The translations under genes and the position numbers were made by a program. Positions 9,101-23,099 of a stretch of 64,000 bases of DNA are shown one piece after another. Position 1 is the first letter of the stretch. Every line of letters starts with the position of its first letter. Source of the DNA: Epiperipatus broadwayi. Lineage: Eukaryota; Onychophora; Udeonychophora; Euonychophora; Peripatidae. Location of the stretch: the NCBI GenBank assembly GCA_028023455.1, contig JAQFVV010000450.1, positions 374,001-438,000 of the forward strand. Direction: 5' to 3'. The notes below the pieces were generated by a model. That model worked only from the letters and a program-made list of their open reading frames with translations, was not told where the DNA came from and made no database searches.

Positions 9101-9545
9101 ATATGAATATTGTTAATTTGTCAAATAAAAATATATAATTTGATTCAGAAATACATTTAAGTCATGGAGCTAAATATGTCAGTGGTACTTGGGATGATTA
9201 TAATTTGAAATTCATTGCATATGAAAATTCATGGGAACAGGCCACTTTGGAATTTAAACAGAACCTGAAAAATGATAATATGATTTGTTTGAAAAAAGAT
9301 AAAGGATTGTGGATGTGTGTAATGACAAAATATTAGTATATTGAGAAAATTAAAGTGCAAATGGATAAATGTGGTTTCTTTTTGATTGACTAATATAATA
9401 TGGATGATCAGAGAATAAAATTTATTAATAGTATTTTAAAAAAGCTAAGAATAATGCCTTAAGTAATAATGCATACTATAAAATATATTCTTTGTGTGCT
9501 ATATGTCCTCGTATTTTTGAAAATATAAAGTTACATAAAGAAGAT
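9101..9545 (+). pseudogene. PLE-B copy 2, N-terminal part, second segment
   Basis: It continues the frame broken by the LTR: FDSEIHLSHGAKYVSGTWDD, WEQATLEFKQNL, NMICLKKDKGLWMCVMTKY, stop, YIEKIKVQMDKCGFFLID, then after a frameshift KKAKNNALSNNAYYKIYSLC and AICPRIFENIKLHKEDN. This is the usual PLE order: K.DKG..V, then a long helix, then CPRIf...K.HK before the RT. The last block matches the first PLE-B copy (4905-4975) and the fragment at 3976-4050. It ends abruptly before the RT palm. Confidence 0.7.
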
Positions 9546-12500
9546 AATTTATTATTGTTATATATATATATCCCACAATAAAAATATACATATCTGCATA
9601 AGTGTAACATTTTATCATGATAGCATACTATACATATATAGATATGTGAATTTTTGTATATACAAATGAGACATAAATATGTTCTCACAGCTATACATCT
9701 ATAGATCTATATACAAACAAGGCATAACCCCCCCCCCCTGAAAATTTACACTTTTTCAAATGACCATAAGACAACGAATAGATACATATATATTGTAACA
9801 AGCCAAAAGACTCTGGAAACCATAAAAGCAAGATAAGCAGCAAGACTACCAATTGGGTAAAAGCAATAATCAAATAATAATAACAGTGACCACTGATCTC
9901 AAAACTGCTTTAACAAATAAATACTTATTAATTAATAAATATCTAGCTCAGAATAATAATAATAAATTTAATCATGAGACTGTGTTCCCATGCTAAAGTG
10001 TACAGACTGCCTTAAAGTCAAATAAGTATCAAAGACACATATCTGACTGCATAGAAATACCATTGAATTCCAACTCTTTAAGAATTACAATCATATTTCT
10101 ACGACTAACAATAATAATCCTGTTTAAATAAAGCTAAAATAATATTCCAACTAAATATTTAAAAATAATAATAATAAAATTTATTACAAAAATAAATTTA
10201 ATAGATCTAATTTTAATTTGAAGTAAATCTTGATCTAAATCTTTATTATATTTTAATCTTTACCACAGGGATATCATATTACAGAAAGAACAAAGCCTAA
10301 GATATTGGACAACAAAGGGTACTTTTATGGAAATCCAATAATCCAGACAAAATTTAGAATATATAAAATAATAATATTATTAAACAAGCAAGAACAGTTT
10401 TGCTCTGCAATATGATAACTAAATTGTAAGATTATTTACTTTAGGTCTTATAAGGTTTTAAATTAATTTAAGAAAAATCTCTATTCTAATTTAAGAAATA
10501 TAATAAAATATAATTTCGATTATTAAAATAGTAAGCAATCATCTCTGATGATGACCATAAATAATAATAACAATAATTTTGGATACTATAAATATAATCT
10601 CACTAATCTTACAATGAAAATATTTGAATAAAATTTATTATTTTCTTTAATAAAGTAATTGGCATATGGATATCTAAATATAGCTCTGCTTACACATCTT
10701 AAAATAATAAGTTTCGTATTTGAATGCAAAATAAGTCAAATCATTATATTATTGACTGTTACCAATTTTAAATACATAAAAGAAATTTCTTAAATCTGCT
10801 ACAATGTGACGGCTAAACATGATACTTATACATGATCCGATAGACTGATTTCTTCAACAATTTTTTTTTTATGAAGCAATTATAACTCATGAACAAATTA
10901 TCATATACACTTTAAATAAAACCATTATCTTCATAAATCATTTTCATTAATATAATAAATATTTCCAAATAAAATAATTTATTATCAGTGAGCAATTTAA
11001 ATATAATGTAAATATTGATTCAAATTAAGATCTCTGATGATGACAAATAAAAATAGAAAGCATAAATAATGGCAAAAACGACAAAACTTTGAATTTCACA
11101 AAAATCAACAATTTATTATAAAGACAAATTTTCATAATTTACAACAACAACAAAAAAAAACACTATTAAAGTTTTATTTACAAATTTTACTAGAACAAAT
11201 TGAAAGTTATAATTTTTTTTAAAAATAAAATTAACAACAAGTTGGATTGCTAATAAATTATTTTCAACAATAAAGTTTTCTTGTCTCTTTCCAAATAAAC
11301 AATACAAATATTTTTCCCTACCATTATATTTTCAAGTGGGTAAATATTTTGACTAAGGCTGGCACAATTATAAGTTACACTTTACTTTAGTTATACTAAT
11401 ATAAACAATATAAAGTACTACTATAACAATAAATACTTTCAAAATAACCATTAACATTGGTTAAAAGCATGTTTTACCTTTTATAGCATGTACATAGTTC
11501 TTTCACTTAATTAACAACATATACTTTGTTTTAATTAACTATTAATTATTTAGCAATAATTAAACTTTTTCAGAAATATAATTTCTAAAAGAATATTCAA
11601 TACACTTATGAATAAATTCCAATACTTTGAAATAATAATAACTTAAGTCATACTTAAAATAGTTTTAAATTCAAAAGTAATGTATTATAATTATTCAGAT
11701 TTTTTAAAAATAGTAATTACGAACTATCTTCTAATTATCAATTTGTAATTTAATTGACTGTCTTTATTGCTATCATGATTATTTGGCAAAATCACAATTA
11801 TTTCAATTTTTATATTTAAATTAGCATTAATGTTGCTTATGTGTAATGCTAAGGAACACTCTTAGTACTACTGGCCCTAGAAATGTAGAGGGTATAAGCC
11901 CTAGATTTTGCAACTATGTACAAACATTTAAGTTTATGTGGATGGAATAATTTTCATTAAATTTTAACATATAGTTGCTAAATTAAGTGCGATGTCTGTA
12001 ATTAGGTTCTTTTATGATGACATTTGAATAACTGGAAATAGAAAGTTTATGGGAATTACATCAAAATGGCCAAATTTGCACACATGATTAGAATACCTAT
12101 GTTTATCCTACGACTTATTATATGCACTATGGGAATTAAACATAAAAAAAAAACTGAACACCCATATGAACCAACAATTACATTTTGACAAGAAATCCTT
12201 AAGTTTAAAACACTATACGCACACCTAAGCAATGAACTACAAGTATAATAGTATGGTAGCTTTTCAAACAAAGCTAAGATATAATTTATGAATAAAATTC
12301 CACCACATAAAGAAAAATACATGCTTAATAGCAAGACTATAGTCACTCTAACATAATTATAATTCACTCATATAGCCTAATGATAATAATAACATACACA
12401 TAACAATAAAATACACATGTAAATAATTGTTTAATACAATAATTTGCCATATAACACATATAAAATTGTGACCGCACCAATAACCAACCCTAAGAAAACA

Positions 12501-15500
12501 TCATTCATTCTTATGCAAACATTCTTTATAAGATTCAAATGGCAATTAGCATGATATGAGAAATAATTTTTATAACCAAAATACTTTAGGTTATTTTACT
12601 TTTAAATTCAGAAATAATACTAACTGACTTAAGTATATGAAACAATTATAATAAATACAACATTCTAAATAAATAATTAAATTACCAAAATATTATTATT
12701 TAATGACACTTATCCAGTGAAGTTCTGTTGAAACATCAAAATAAATTTATTATTTACCACACTTTAAATATATTTATACTAAATTATTTCATACCCACAC
12801 AAAATACATTTTAAAACCCAACTTGAAAATATTAAACATAATATTTTTCTTAAAGCATAACAATTCAAATTTAGAAGTAAAAAAAAAAAAGAAAATAAGA
12901 GAAAAAGTTAATTTTCTGTTTACAAACACACCTCTAATGAAATGCATAAAAAAGTCACTTGCAATTAAATCTTTTTTCCCCTTTCACACATAGTTCTGAA
13001 AATAAACTTTAAAATAATAACAGATGAATTCCAATAGTGAATTCAATAAAAGTCTATTCTAAAGAGTTACATTCTTTCATTTATAAGTGATTCTAGTTTA
13101 AAAGAAATCATTTTCCTTTTTTTTTTCTCTTTTTAGATACAGTTTCTGGATAAAACATATTACTGATAAAACTCAAGTTTATTGCAGCAGTTAGATTAAT
13201 TTATAAAATATTTCATTTTATATGCATATACAACTTAATATTAGTTTCCAGACTTGTTTTTCTTTTTCTTTTTGAAAGCATAATTATAGACTATCACAAT
13301 ATATAAGTCTAATTAAAATTTATATTTCGTCCATTCCATCATGAGTAATTATAATATACCCTAAGTATAAGTAGTAGCTTCAATTTTAAACATTTTTTTC
13401 TTGTTTTAAAACAGACTGTGATACTGTTGTAATAAATATTGATTTAAATATAATTTATATTTTAACCAATCCATTATAAACACCATAGCATATTATATGC
13501 ATAAACTAATAATTTAAGTTTTAGTATTTCTCATTTTGTAAGTTATTAAAAAATTACAATAAGAAGAGGAATAAATAATTATAATAACAGTTTTGTATTA
13601 AAATGCTAATGAGAAAATTAAATAGTTCTATTCAGTGGAGTTAGTACTAAGTTATTTTAAAATCATTTAAAAGTCTATAAGCAAAGAGAGAATGATTTAT
13701 ATAATATAAGCAGATTCTTATATATTACACCATTCCTCTGCCAGTTGTTTCGACATGGTTAAACTTTTCCCATAGACATAAACAAGCATTTTGGCGATAA
13801 TACAATTTTGTCAAAGCTATTCTATGCATTTTGCTTTTCTCTAATTGTTATGACAAGCAATATCAATGTGGCCCTTTTTGAGAGTTGACTGATTACTTTC
13901 TATTCCATATTAACATTGCTTTAAACAAAGATAAAATTTTAAACACATTTTTTAAAAATAATAATATTAACTGTTTCTTTTAGCAAAATTTCTTTTTTTA
14001 AATTGTTTATCCCTTTCTTAAAAAATTCCACACACACATGCACAATTATTCTTCCCCCTTTTATAGCTAATCTGTATTGATTTCAGTTGCTAACTTTTAA
14101 CTTCTATTTTTAGACTTAATTAAAAGACAGGAATAAAAAAAAAATTAAAAATAGCAATTTAATTACATAATATTTAAACTTTTAATAAAATATTTTTTTA
14201 TAATTATTTAATAAACTAAATATTATTAAACTAACATTACACAACAAATTATTTCTCATATTTATTCATTATTTATTAAATACAAGTCAAAAAAATTTTT
14301 TTAATACATTTTAGCTAAAATAATTCCCACATATTATTATAAATGCTTTAATTGGATAATGCTTTTCCCTATTCAATATTACCTAATGATTAATTTAAAA
14401 TACTTTAACTTCAATAACTTTGCCTATTTAATTTATCATTACTAAAATTAAGTTTACTTAACATGTAATTTATATTATTTTAATAAGTCCAGTATAATAC
14501 TTATTCTTGAACTATATGACTATTAATCTACACTTATAAGAGATTATTAATATGCATTTTAAATATTATTTAATACATTAATATAGTTATATAAGGTATC
14601 TTTAAGTATAATTACTTTGTTTATTGGTTTATAATAATGTTAAAGTTCCTTCAATAGTAAAAAAAAAAAACCAGATACATAAAAGTGCAAAAATAAAAGG
14701 CAGAAAATTTTTAGACTAATATATTTTTAAAAAAATTCTTCCAAATAGAAGAAATATGTGTCATCATGTTTATTGATATAATCTGGTCTTTTTATTATAT
14801 CATTTAAATCTGTAACCCATGAAAATCTTTGTATCGATATGTATAAAATATTTATATAAATCCATTTACACTATTTTAAATGATCAAATTTCAATGTTAA
14901 AATTTGTCCATAAGTTGCCTCCTATATGTAAAATTAAAAGAATAAATTTAAAACAATATTGAGATAGACAATTCACTATAAACAAAAAAAATAATTTAAT
15001 ACATCAATCCAATTTTCATTCCTTAATGGAACCGTTTCAAGATATTTCTTTTTACACAATCACATGACCAACTATACTACAGCAACTCCCTCTAATGTAC
15101 ATTATTTGTATTACATTACAATAAATATAAATATTAAAATACATACTTTATATATAATTAATAAATTACATAAATGATTAAACTTATTATAGTCCTTCCT
15201 CTTCCACCATAATATATATACAAATAATCTTAAAAAATTATAGCTCTAAAGTTTCAAATAAAAATGTGCATTTCCCCCCTAACTGCGCTGGACCTTTAAC
15301 TATGTTTACCCATTTGTTTAAAATTTCTAGAATATACAGTTTCATAACATTTTCTTTCCTTGAAATTTTTAACATACTTTATTACCTGAATATTTTTTTC
15401 ACAAATCATTTTATATTAGTATCCAAATAATATATATATATATATAACCCTGATCTTATATATTTTCTGTTAATTGCCCTATCATTCCTCTTATCTGTTT

Positions 15501-16149
15501 GCATGGCAGTCTTTCAATTGTGAATTTGACAGTTTTTTTTAATTGGTTGCTTTAACAACTTTTTTTTGCTTTGCAGAAGTATTTGTTTTGAATAAAATGC
15601 TTGTAATCAAATTAAGTCTCGGAATTAAATTTTTTAAATATATCTCTTATATTTAATATGTAAATATGATAGCATTATGAACAACTAATAATGGTGGAAT
15701 TACTTCCTTCGCATAAAATATTTTTTGTAATTGTGAAATTTAATAGTTTTTTAAATTGGTTGTGAATTTGACACATGACAGCCTTGTGGGAAAACATTCA
15801 CTTGGGTCATGTGACAGCCTTATGAACAAACATACATTCACCAATCAGACGACAAAAAAAATAGAGATTATATATAGATAGTGAAATTTAAGCGATTGAT
15901 GCATTGCAAATTTTTAGCCACAAGCCATAGCAACCAAGTTTGATATTAGCAAGAATCATTACAATATTTCAATACATACAATTCAATAAAAAATGGTTAA
16001 ATAATTAATAGTTTTTGAATTTTATTTAAATATTGTTGACATTGAAAAAAATTATTTGATGAGATTAATAATAATGTAGTTTTATTTGCTCTCAAAATTT
16101 TGTTCTTATGAACATTAAAATTTATTTTTAATTCCATTTTGAATATTTT
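9546..16149. other. Long AT-rich stretch without recognisable genes
   Basis: It contains homopolymers (a C-run near 9730), TA dinucleotide runs (near 15.43 kb), and two imperfect copies of a TGACAGCCTT.TG-containing segment near 15.77-15.84 kb. No conserved protein, RNA or transposon end is visible. A hydrophobic open frame on the minus strand (12056-12367) shows no sign of selection. A long untranslated region or intron is possible but not shown. Confidence 0.5.
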
Positions 16150-16150
16150 A

Positions 16151-16206
16151 ACACCTACCTACCTATTTCTCCCATTCTATCTATCTGTCTATCTATCTAT
16201 TTACTT
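16151..16206. repeat. Tetranucleotide microsatellite (CTAT/CTAC)
   Basis: ACCTACCTACCTATTT is followed by CTATCTATCTGTCTATCTAT. Simple repeat only. Confidence 0.85.
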
Positions 16207-17334
16207 AGATAATAAGAACTTTTTCTAAAATTTCACTTCATGTCAACATAATTTTGATGCATAGTAATTTGCCATTATTCTTAAAGACTAACTGGCTTAA
16301 GTATACTAAAATCAGAAACAGTAATGATCTGAATCTTTCATAAGTATTAAGTGAGTGGTAAATCATATTCTTTAAAGCCCCTATATCAATATTACTCAAA
16401 AATAGCACAATTCTGCAACAGTGTCTTTATATTCAGTAGTACAAGCTCAGCAAAGTTTGTTACATTGTTTGCACTAGCTACATTTTAAGGTCATGTGATA
16501 TTCAAGTAGCAGAAGCGATGGAAGACAGCTTCAATCCAGGGAATTTTACTTCATTGTGACCCACTGTTACATTGCTGCATTAAATTGCAGAGCAAAACAA
16601 AACTGATTTAGATGAAAAAAGATAATGAAGGCCAAGAAAATAATTGAAATATAAATTACAATGAAAATACATCAAGCTGTGAATTTACCCAGATATTTTT
16701 TTTCTTAAATGGAGTGAATTTAAATAAAATCAAATTTGTAATCTGGTCATGTGATTTCTTCATCTTGAAAAACATTTTGATTGTTGTAAATTGGAAAAAT
16801 CATCCCCCCCCCCCCAAGATAAGTTTAAGAAGTCATGATCTTTGCCAATAAAAATATATCACCAAAATAAATGAATTCCAGAATAATTATTTTGTATTAT
16901 ATTTCTAATATAGCTCAATTTCATGCAATTTAAAAATTGTTGGATTTTGAAATATTTATGTTTATCAAATCCTCATTACAATCAGAACTATTCAATTCAA
17001 CCTTAAAGTACGAAATTATGTCAAATTGATTATAAATGTGATTTATCATGTCTTTGAATTGTTTGTTTTATTCTGATGTTTACTATGACTTTTAAACCTG
17101 ATTACTCATAGATTTTAATGCATGAAAACCTAATAGTTATCCGCATGATATTTTAAACACATTTATAGAATATGGTATAAATATTTTAAGAAATTTAAAT
17201 ATAATAACTACCTGTTTTCGATCAACTTATTAAAAACTATATATTTTATTATCATATGTAATTAAGTGAACATTTTTTTTGAATGGCTTATATTATTAAC
17301 AAGACATCATAAAAGAACCTGTAGAAACTTCAAT
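16207..17334. other. AT-rich DNA, no gene seen
   Basis: A C-run is at about 16803-16815. The segment 16440-16600 is more complex (AGAAGCGATGGAAGACAGCT), but I cannot assign it. Confidence 0.4.
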
Positions 17335-17915
17335 CAGGAGATAGTTTCACTAATGGTTTAGTTAAGACCATTTCTGCCATTATATCCATAGATTTGCCAG
17401 TTATAAACTATGTGGTGGTCAATAGCTGTTAACTGTCATTTATAAAGTAGATGGACACAATGACTGGATTGTTGTGAATCTGTGAATTAGACTTTAATAA
17501 ATTCAAGCTCACTTTATTAAAAAATCTGGAAAAAATGGTTTGAAATCTAATAAGAAGTCCATTTTTATGCCATAATTATTTAGTACATCCATGAAGGAAA
17601 AATCGATTTGAATTAAGTTTAGATGACAAAATTATAACTTGAATTATTAGCATATTCCGACTACCTAACAGTTTTTATATATATTTACTGTGAGGCAATT
17701 TCTCTTTTGATTTCTGGAGGATGAATCTGTGAAAAAATAGGAAGCCATTGCAAAATAATAGACTTGAGTATACTATTAATATTTCTCATGATAATATTTA
17801 ATTGAATTTCCAGAAGTTTAATAGAGGATTTTTTCTTAAACAGTACAAAGGAAGTTAATAATAATCTGTTGTATAACAGCAAAAAATCCAAAGTAATTAG
17901 ATAAAAAAAAATCTA
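17335..17915 (-). pseudogene. Jockey-like LINE remnant, C-terminal region
   Basis: Minus-strand reading from 17891 gives LLEIQLNIIMRNINSILKSI followed by WLPIFSQIHPPEIKREIAS. This matches the common animal LINE motif 'DTQLN..MRiIsGtLk.T.l.WLPvLsnI.PP.lRR'. Further decayed sequence with many stops extends to about 17335. It belongs to the same LINE type as 25.39-26.95 kb. Confidence 0.7.
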
Positions 17916-18949
17916 TATGCTGAATAAATAAATAAAAATTTGAATTTATTAATAGTAGACTATTGAAAATTTTACGAGTAGACAAAAAACAAGGGGATAC
18001 TTGCTAAATTAGTCTGATCTTTTTCTTGAAGCACAAAAAATAAGTTTCAATATTGCTCATATCATGAAGTGTTGTAAATTTATAGAAAAATGTAAAATGC
18101 TTGAAAATTAAAAAAAAAGGTGATCAGTAATGAGGTGAAGAGACTATACCACAATAATGAATGTGATATTTAATAAGATATTTACTAAGGCAATAAACCT
18201 AAAGCTTGTGCGGTTAAAAATGCGAAGTTAAGGACCTCTACAGGTCTTAACCACAAGCTTACGCATTGGAAGATGAGAAACCAAAAATAGGTATTGGTTC
18301 CTTTCTGACAAAATGCTATTCAGATGAATACTGCACTAAAACAATGTGAAATAAAAAGGGAATTGTTTCATATATAGCCAAAAGAAATCAAAAGTATAAA
18401 TTTAGAATAGGAATACACTCCATTCATTGATCACCCTAATGCATTTATTTTTAAACTTGTAGAAGGAAAATAATATTCCTAATTACTAATATTTTTCTGT
18501 CCATATAACATTATTTTATTTTCCATACAGGTTTAATTAATGCGGAAAGATTTACTAAAGATATTCCCTGATATCCACTTGTTTATTCCAGATAGAACAA
18601 AAAACATTTTGTTTTTGATACAATATAAGCAGAGCAAATAAATCCTTGTTTATTTTGGCCCTTTTTAAGTTTTTCACCTTTTCCCCACCATGATTTGAAT
18701 TAAAATTGATACTTAAGTAAAGAAATCTAAATTTCAACAACCAAATTATCAAAATAAAGTACAACATTAGAATAACAAAATACCAATAATATGAAGATAA
18801 TTATGGTATTAGCATTATTAACTGACTAATAATAAATTTTAGGAAAGAGTAGATTAGGAAGACTTTTTCTTTTAGAGTCAAAAAATAATCATGAAAATGT
18901 TTTCCCCTAAAAAACTTCTTAATAAATAATACTTCTGTAATGTAATCAT
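17916..18949. other. AT-rich DNA with one imperfect hairpin
   Basis: Around 18200-18265, AAGCTTGTGCGGTTAA and TTAACCACAAGCTT form an imperfect inverted repeat. Its role is unknown and it lacks a hammerhead core. No gene was seen. Confidence 0.4.
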
Positions 18950-19100
18950 CACTCCATCACTGGGACTGGTTTTCGTCCCCTTTTAACACCTTGTGAAGGG
19001 CTGTAAAAGATATGTGAAAAAGATGTATGATCCTGAAAATGTAACAGCACTCATCAGTTGGCCCAGATCACAAGCTCTTACATATATCTTTATCATTGTT
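18950..19100 (-). mobile_element. Family II element, partial copy with half a hammerhead
   Basis: Minus-strand reading: GGGCCAACTGATGAGTGCTG, then a deletion removes the second half of helix II, GAAA and helix III, resuming at GGATCATACATC. CTGATGA (19057-19051) is the only family II core in the window without a substitution. The downstream CTTCACAAGGTGTTAAAAG matches the body of other family II copies. Confidence 0.65.
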
Positions 19101-19372
19101 CAGTATATATATATATATATCCATTATCTAATGCATCTTATTTACTTATTTAAAATTTTTTATTACTAGAACAAAATAAACCAGAGGAATTAATTAAGTG
19201 TCTTGAAATGTGTATTTAAAAATTTTCTTAATTACAAAATTAAAAAAAAAGGATTACATTATCACTTTAGAAATCAAATTATCAATAAGTAACAACACAA
19301 ATCAACAGATAACAACAACAAAAAACAAACAATGCAAATTATTGCATATTCAGGCAAACGGTATATATATAT

Positions 19373-21507
19373 TGTAACGACATATTGGGCGCCAATTATA
19401 ACGATCCAAACGAAGTGGGAGATCGCATCGCACCGCACTACCAAGGGCGCCATCTAGGCATTTGAGCCTAGAAAAATTTATAAAGTAGGCAGATACGCGC
19501 TGTTAGGATTCCACTTTATTTACATATTTAGATTGTTAGCCCATTGTCACTAGCTCAGTGGAGACGCAGAGATAAAAATCTATAAATTTAGATATAAATA
19601 TAAAAAAAATAATAAAAGCCACTGCCAGAAATTAACACAGAAAAATATTTATTTACGCACATATAAAATCATTCTAAACCCGAGGAATAAGTTTAACATT
19701 TAGATTTTTATATTAACTTTTAATTTTACATTTAAAATAGCTTGCTATAATGTTTAATATTTTATTTAGAGGGTCGGGAATGAATAGGCTACATAGATCT
19801 GCATTTGAAAAGACAATATTCTTCCCTTATTTAACCCTAGGCTAAAAATTCAAAGTCAAACTGACGCCAACCATCCGATACACTTATGTATTCAATGTAG
19901 CATGAAAATACAACGGCACTAAATAGACTATACTGTCAGGAATGCACATCTGAACAGTATAGTGAGAAGACATTGTTGCTCTCCACCACCAGGAATGCTA
20001 CTTCTGATGGCGAGTAGAACAATAAACATAAAACTCCATAGGAATGGATTGCGTCTTACTATCCAATTCCATAGGCAACAGAGGGTGTGCGGCGTATATA
20101 TGTAATCCTGCATGTGGCGGATCTCCTGCTACATTTACTACCTACATAAATATATCGAAACCATTGAGCCAATTCAACCACGAAACAAATAACCTAAGAT
20201 TACCCTCCCTTAATATAACCTTACAAAACTATATAGCCGTTCACGCCCGACTTAAATTTATCATTTAGATATGTTCGCACAGATAACTTTTATACAATTT
20301 GTTTTAAAATGTTGGGTATAGATCGATTACATAGATTCCACGGTCAAAAACATTTCAAAATAAGCATAAACGATCAAAATACAAAATTATTGATACCGAC
20401 AATCGCAGAGGGAAACTTATAAGTAACCCAATAGTATTCACCATAAGATACTTGCGTTGTCATCAATAACTTAAAAGACATCCGAATAAATACATTTTAG
20501 ATACTCACCGTAAGGTATCATTATTTATCGAATGTCTATATATTTTGATCAAATATGAAAACCAAAATATAATTAACCGCAAACGAATCCATGCAAGCGT
20601 CTATAAACCCCTTAAATTTCATACATTTAAAATTTAAACAATAAATAATTTATACAATTAAAATAAATGGAAATGATTTTTTTATCAATAACAAACATAT
20701 AAAATTAAACATCAATTGATTTTAAACTTAAAGGTCAAATAGAAACTCCATTTTAACATTTAAATTGCTTTCATGAAAGTTCTTAATTATTTAAAAAAAT
20801 TTTTTAAGTTCATTGTCGCTAGCTTACAGTAGCAGAGTCCAGGTTCTTGTTTTATATTCCCGTGACTTCTCGTTTAGAAGATAATGTTCTGGAGGTGGCA
20901 TTAGCTGGTTCCTTTCGGTATCTCAATCAGTTCATTTTTAAAAATAGAGAGAGTGAGGTATGTGCGTCCTACCCCATCTCTCACAACAAACAGCTGGAAC
21001 TGTCAGAAAAAACTGTATTTCCCTTTTTATATTATCCACAAGGATTCAATGAACAAAACGTCACTAGTCTATCACTTTTGTTAGGGTCCGAGCCAAGGCT
21101 TAGTGCTTCCATTGGTCAAGCTAAAATTTCTTTCTTCTCTTATCTAACTTTTCATCTGACTTTTTAATTAAACAGCTTTTAGATAATTAATAAACAATCA
21201 TTTCCATTTATAGATTACAGGAATTAATTAATACCTGTTTTTATTTTAACTTACGTTATTTTTTTATTAAAATACTTTTATAAATCTTTTTTTATAAAAA
21301 ATACATTCAAATACCTTTTTTTATTTATTAAAAAAAATATTTTTAAAGTTTAGCATCTGTGCGAATATATATACGTATAACAAACGTTTTTAATTTTAGC
21401 GTTTAGTTTTTTTTTTTACTTTTATTTTTAATACACTTATTTTTATATGCGAACTTAAAAGTTTTTTATTTTAAATTAATGTAACGACATATTTATATAT
21501 CGTTACA
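19373..21507 (-). mobile_element. Long LTR, copy 2, with a primer-binding-like tail
   Basis: It has perfect inverted ends, TGTAACGA at 19373-19380 and TCGTTACA at 21500-21507, flanked by ATAT on both sides. It is homologous to 6990-9100. Compared with copy 1 it has 23 extra bases at the left edge. On the minus strand these read as ...CGTTATAAT followed by TGGCGCCCAA, then TATGTCGTTACA. TGGCGCC resembles the lysine-tRNA primer-binding site used by many Gypsy-like elements. One reading is an LTR plus primer site plus the last bases of a second LTR after a large internal deletion. Confidence 0.65.
21021..21118 (-). promoter_or_regulatory. Putative LTR promoter in copy 2
   Basis: CCAAT box TGACCAATGG (21118-21109) and TATA-like TATAAAAAGGG (about 21031-21021) are conserved with copy 1 while surrounding bases have drifted. 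Confidence 0.5.
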
Positions 21508-22893
21508 ATATATAGTGAGAGAATAATCATGGCCTATAATCCTAATAATGATACATAATGTTAGTGTGTTCCAGACCTACATCAAAATACAATTAAAAAG
21601 AAGTATCAGTTTTATCACATATTTAACACATTATGCATTATATCCAGTTATTAAAACAATAGCAAGATTAAAGATACTAGAAAATAAAATTTAAAGGCAG
21701 AAAAAAATCCTAGCTGAAACATAAGGTGAAGTTAATATGGAGTTAAAAAGTTACAGAATCTATAATGCTTTCTATGAATAATATTTCATGAGTTTTAAAG
21801 AAAAATGAGCAAATGGTTCAAGTTGCCCATAGAAAGTGATCTGATAAACTCCTGCTGCAGAAAACAAATCAGTCCAAAACAACAACAACAATAAAAAAAA
21901 CAACAAGATTCATCATAAATAAAAGGTAGCAATCCATTTGCATTCTTTTAATCAATAAAATAAATTTAATATTGACTACAATGAACTGAAAATTGATGAG
22001 GGGAAAAAGCAAAGATTGGAACTTAGCAATAAAAACAGATAAAACCAAACATTATATGCAGAACGTATTCTAATAATTAAAGAAAATCAAGAAAAAAATT
22101 GTTCAGAATAATTATAAATATGTAAGTGTACAATGTATTGTTTTCAGAGAATATTGACGCTCAACAGGAAATACAAAAATATTAACAGTAGGAGAGATGT
22201 TATGAAATAATGAAATAAAAAATATAAGTGCAAAATAACATATATAAAGCATGATACAAAGGTATTTTATTTTTATAGATCTAAAGATAAAACAATGACT
22301 ATTAAGAATAAAGATAAACAGAAACTCTATATGTGGAGGTAATAAATTATAAAAATGCCACAGATATATAATTAGAAATGATGTTACTTAACAACTGAGA
22401 ATACAAGAAAGAGTAATTAACTATATACAGAGATAACAGTCCTGTACTAAGTTATTCGAGAATCAATGAAGTAAATAACATTAGAAAAATGAAAAAGAAG
22501 AAATTTCTTAAAGAGAAGTATATAGAGAATTTCCTTTTCTTTCTCCCTCTCTCACACATATATGCTGCATATACGTTCATTTATTTAAATAAATCTAAAC
22601 AAATAGCTATGAACAAAATAAAATCCTTGTTAAAAAAATTAAACACTCAAAAAATTGAAATATTTGTGCTATTAAAAACATAGCATAACCATGTTCAGCA
22701 ATACATCAGTAAAGACTATTTATGAATCTATTGGTGTTATAATGAAACCAATTAAAACTTAAATATTACTGGATGTAATATGTTGATACTAATGTATATA
22801 TTCTAAAAACTATTATTACTCATGCCGTTTGTAGAAATATCAATCACTATGATTGTATTTTTGACATATTTCTTATTTAAATGTCATTATCAG
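21508..22893. other. AT-rich DNA, no gene seen
   Basis: No conserved frames, repeats or RNA motifs were recognised. Confidence 0.45.
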
Positions 22894-23009
22894 GTCAAGC
22901 GTTGTTAGCCAAGAGGTCATCACACTCGCCTTGCAAGCAAGTAGTTGGTTGCAGACGGGTGTGGGTTCGCATTCCGGCTGATGCTATGACATATGAAAAA
23001 AAAAAGTTA
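22894..23009 (+). mobile_element. tRNA-derived SINE
   Basis: GTCAAGCGTTGTTAGCCAAG (A-box region) is followed by GTGGGTTCGCATTCCGG (B-box) and the family tail GATGCTATGACATATG with an A-run. It is about 110 bp long, near-identical in layout to 58794-58902. It is a SINE rather than a tRNA gene because the tail and A-run recur at each copy and the tRNA fold is incomplete. Confidence 0.8.
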
Positions 23010-23099
23010 TTAACAGTCATTTAAAAAATAGGTTGCACATATCAAATCAAAATGCCTTCTCCAAGTATTTCTATTTGGTACTCTACTTTAAATGCAGAC

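Noticed and set aside
10540-11060. CTCTGATGATGAC at two places (about 10543 and 11033)
   Set aside because: No GAAA with a matching helix II follows, so the CTGATGA is chance or part of a small repeat.
12056-12367. 103-residue open frame on the minus strand, rich in hydrophobic residues
   Set aside because: Long hydrophobic frames arise easily in AT-rich DNA. There is no domain, no splice or promoter context and no repeat relation.
12690-12770. CAGTGAAGTTCTGTTGAAACATCA resembling the 3' end of PLE hammerheads
   Set aside because: No CUGANGA match and a mismatched helix III; at most a very decayed relic.
20847-21167. 106-residue open frame inside the second LTR copy
   Set aside because: The first LTR copy does not preserve the frame over its length, and it covers the promoter-like region on the other strand.
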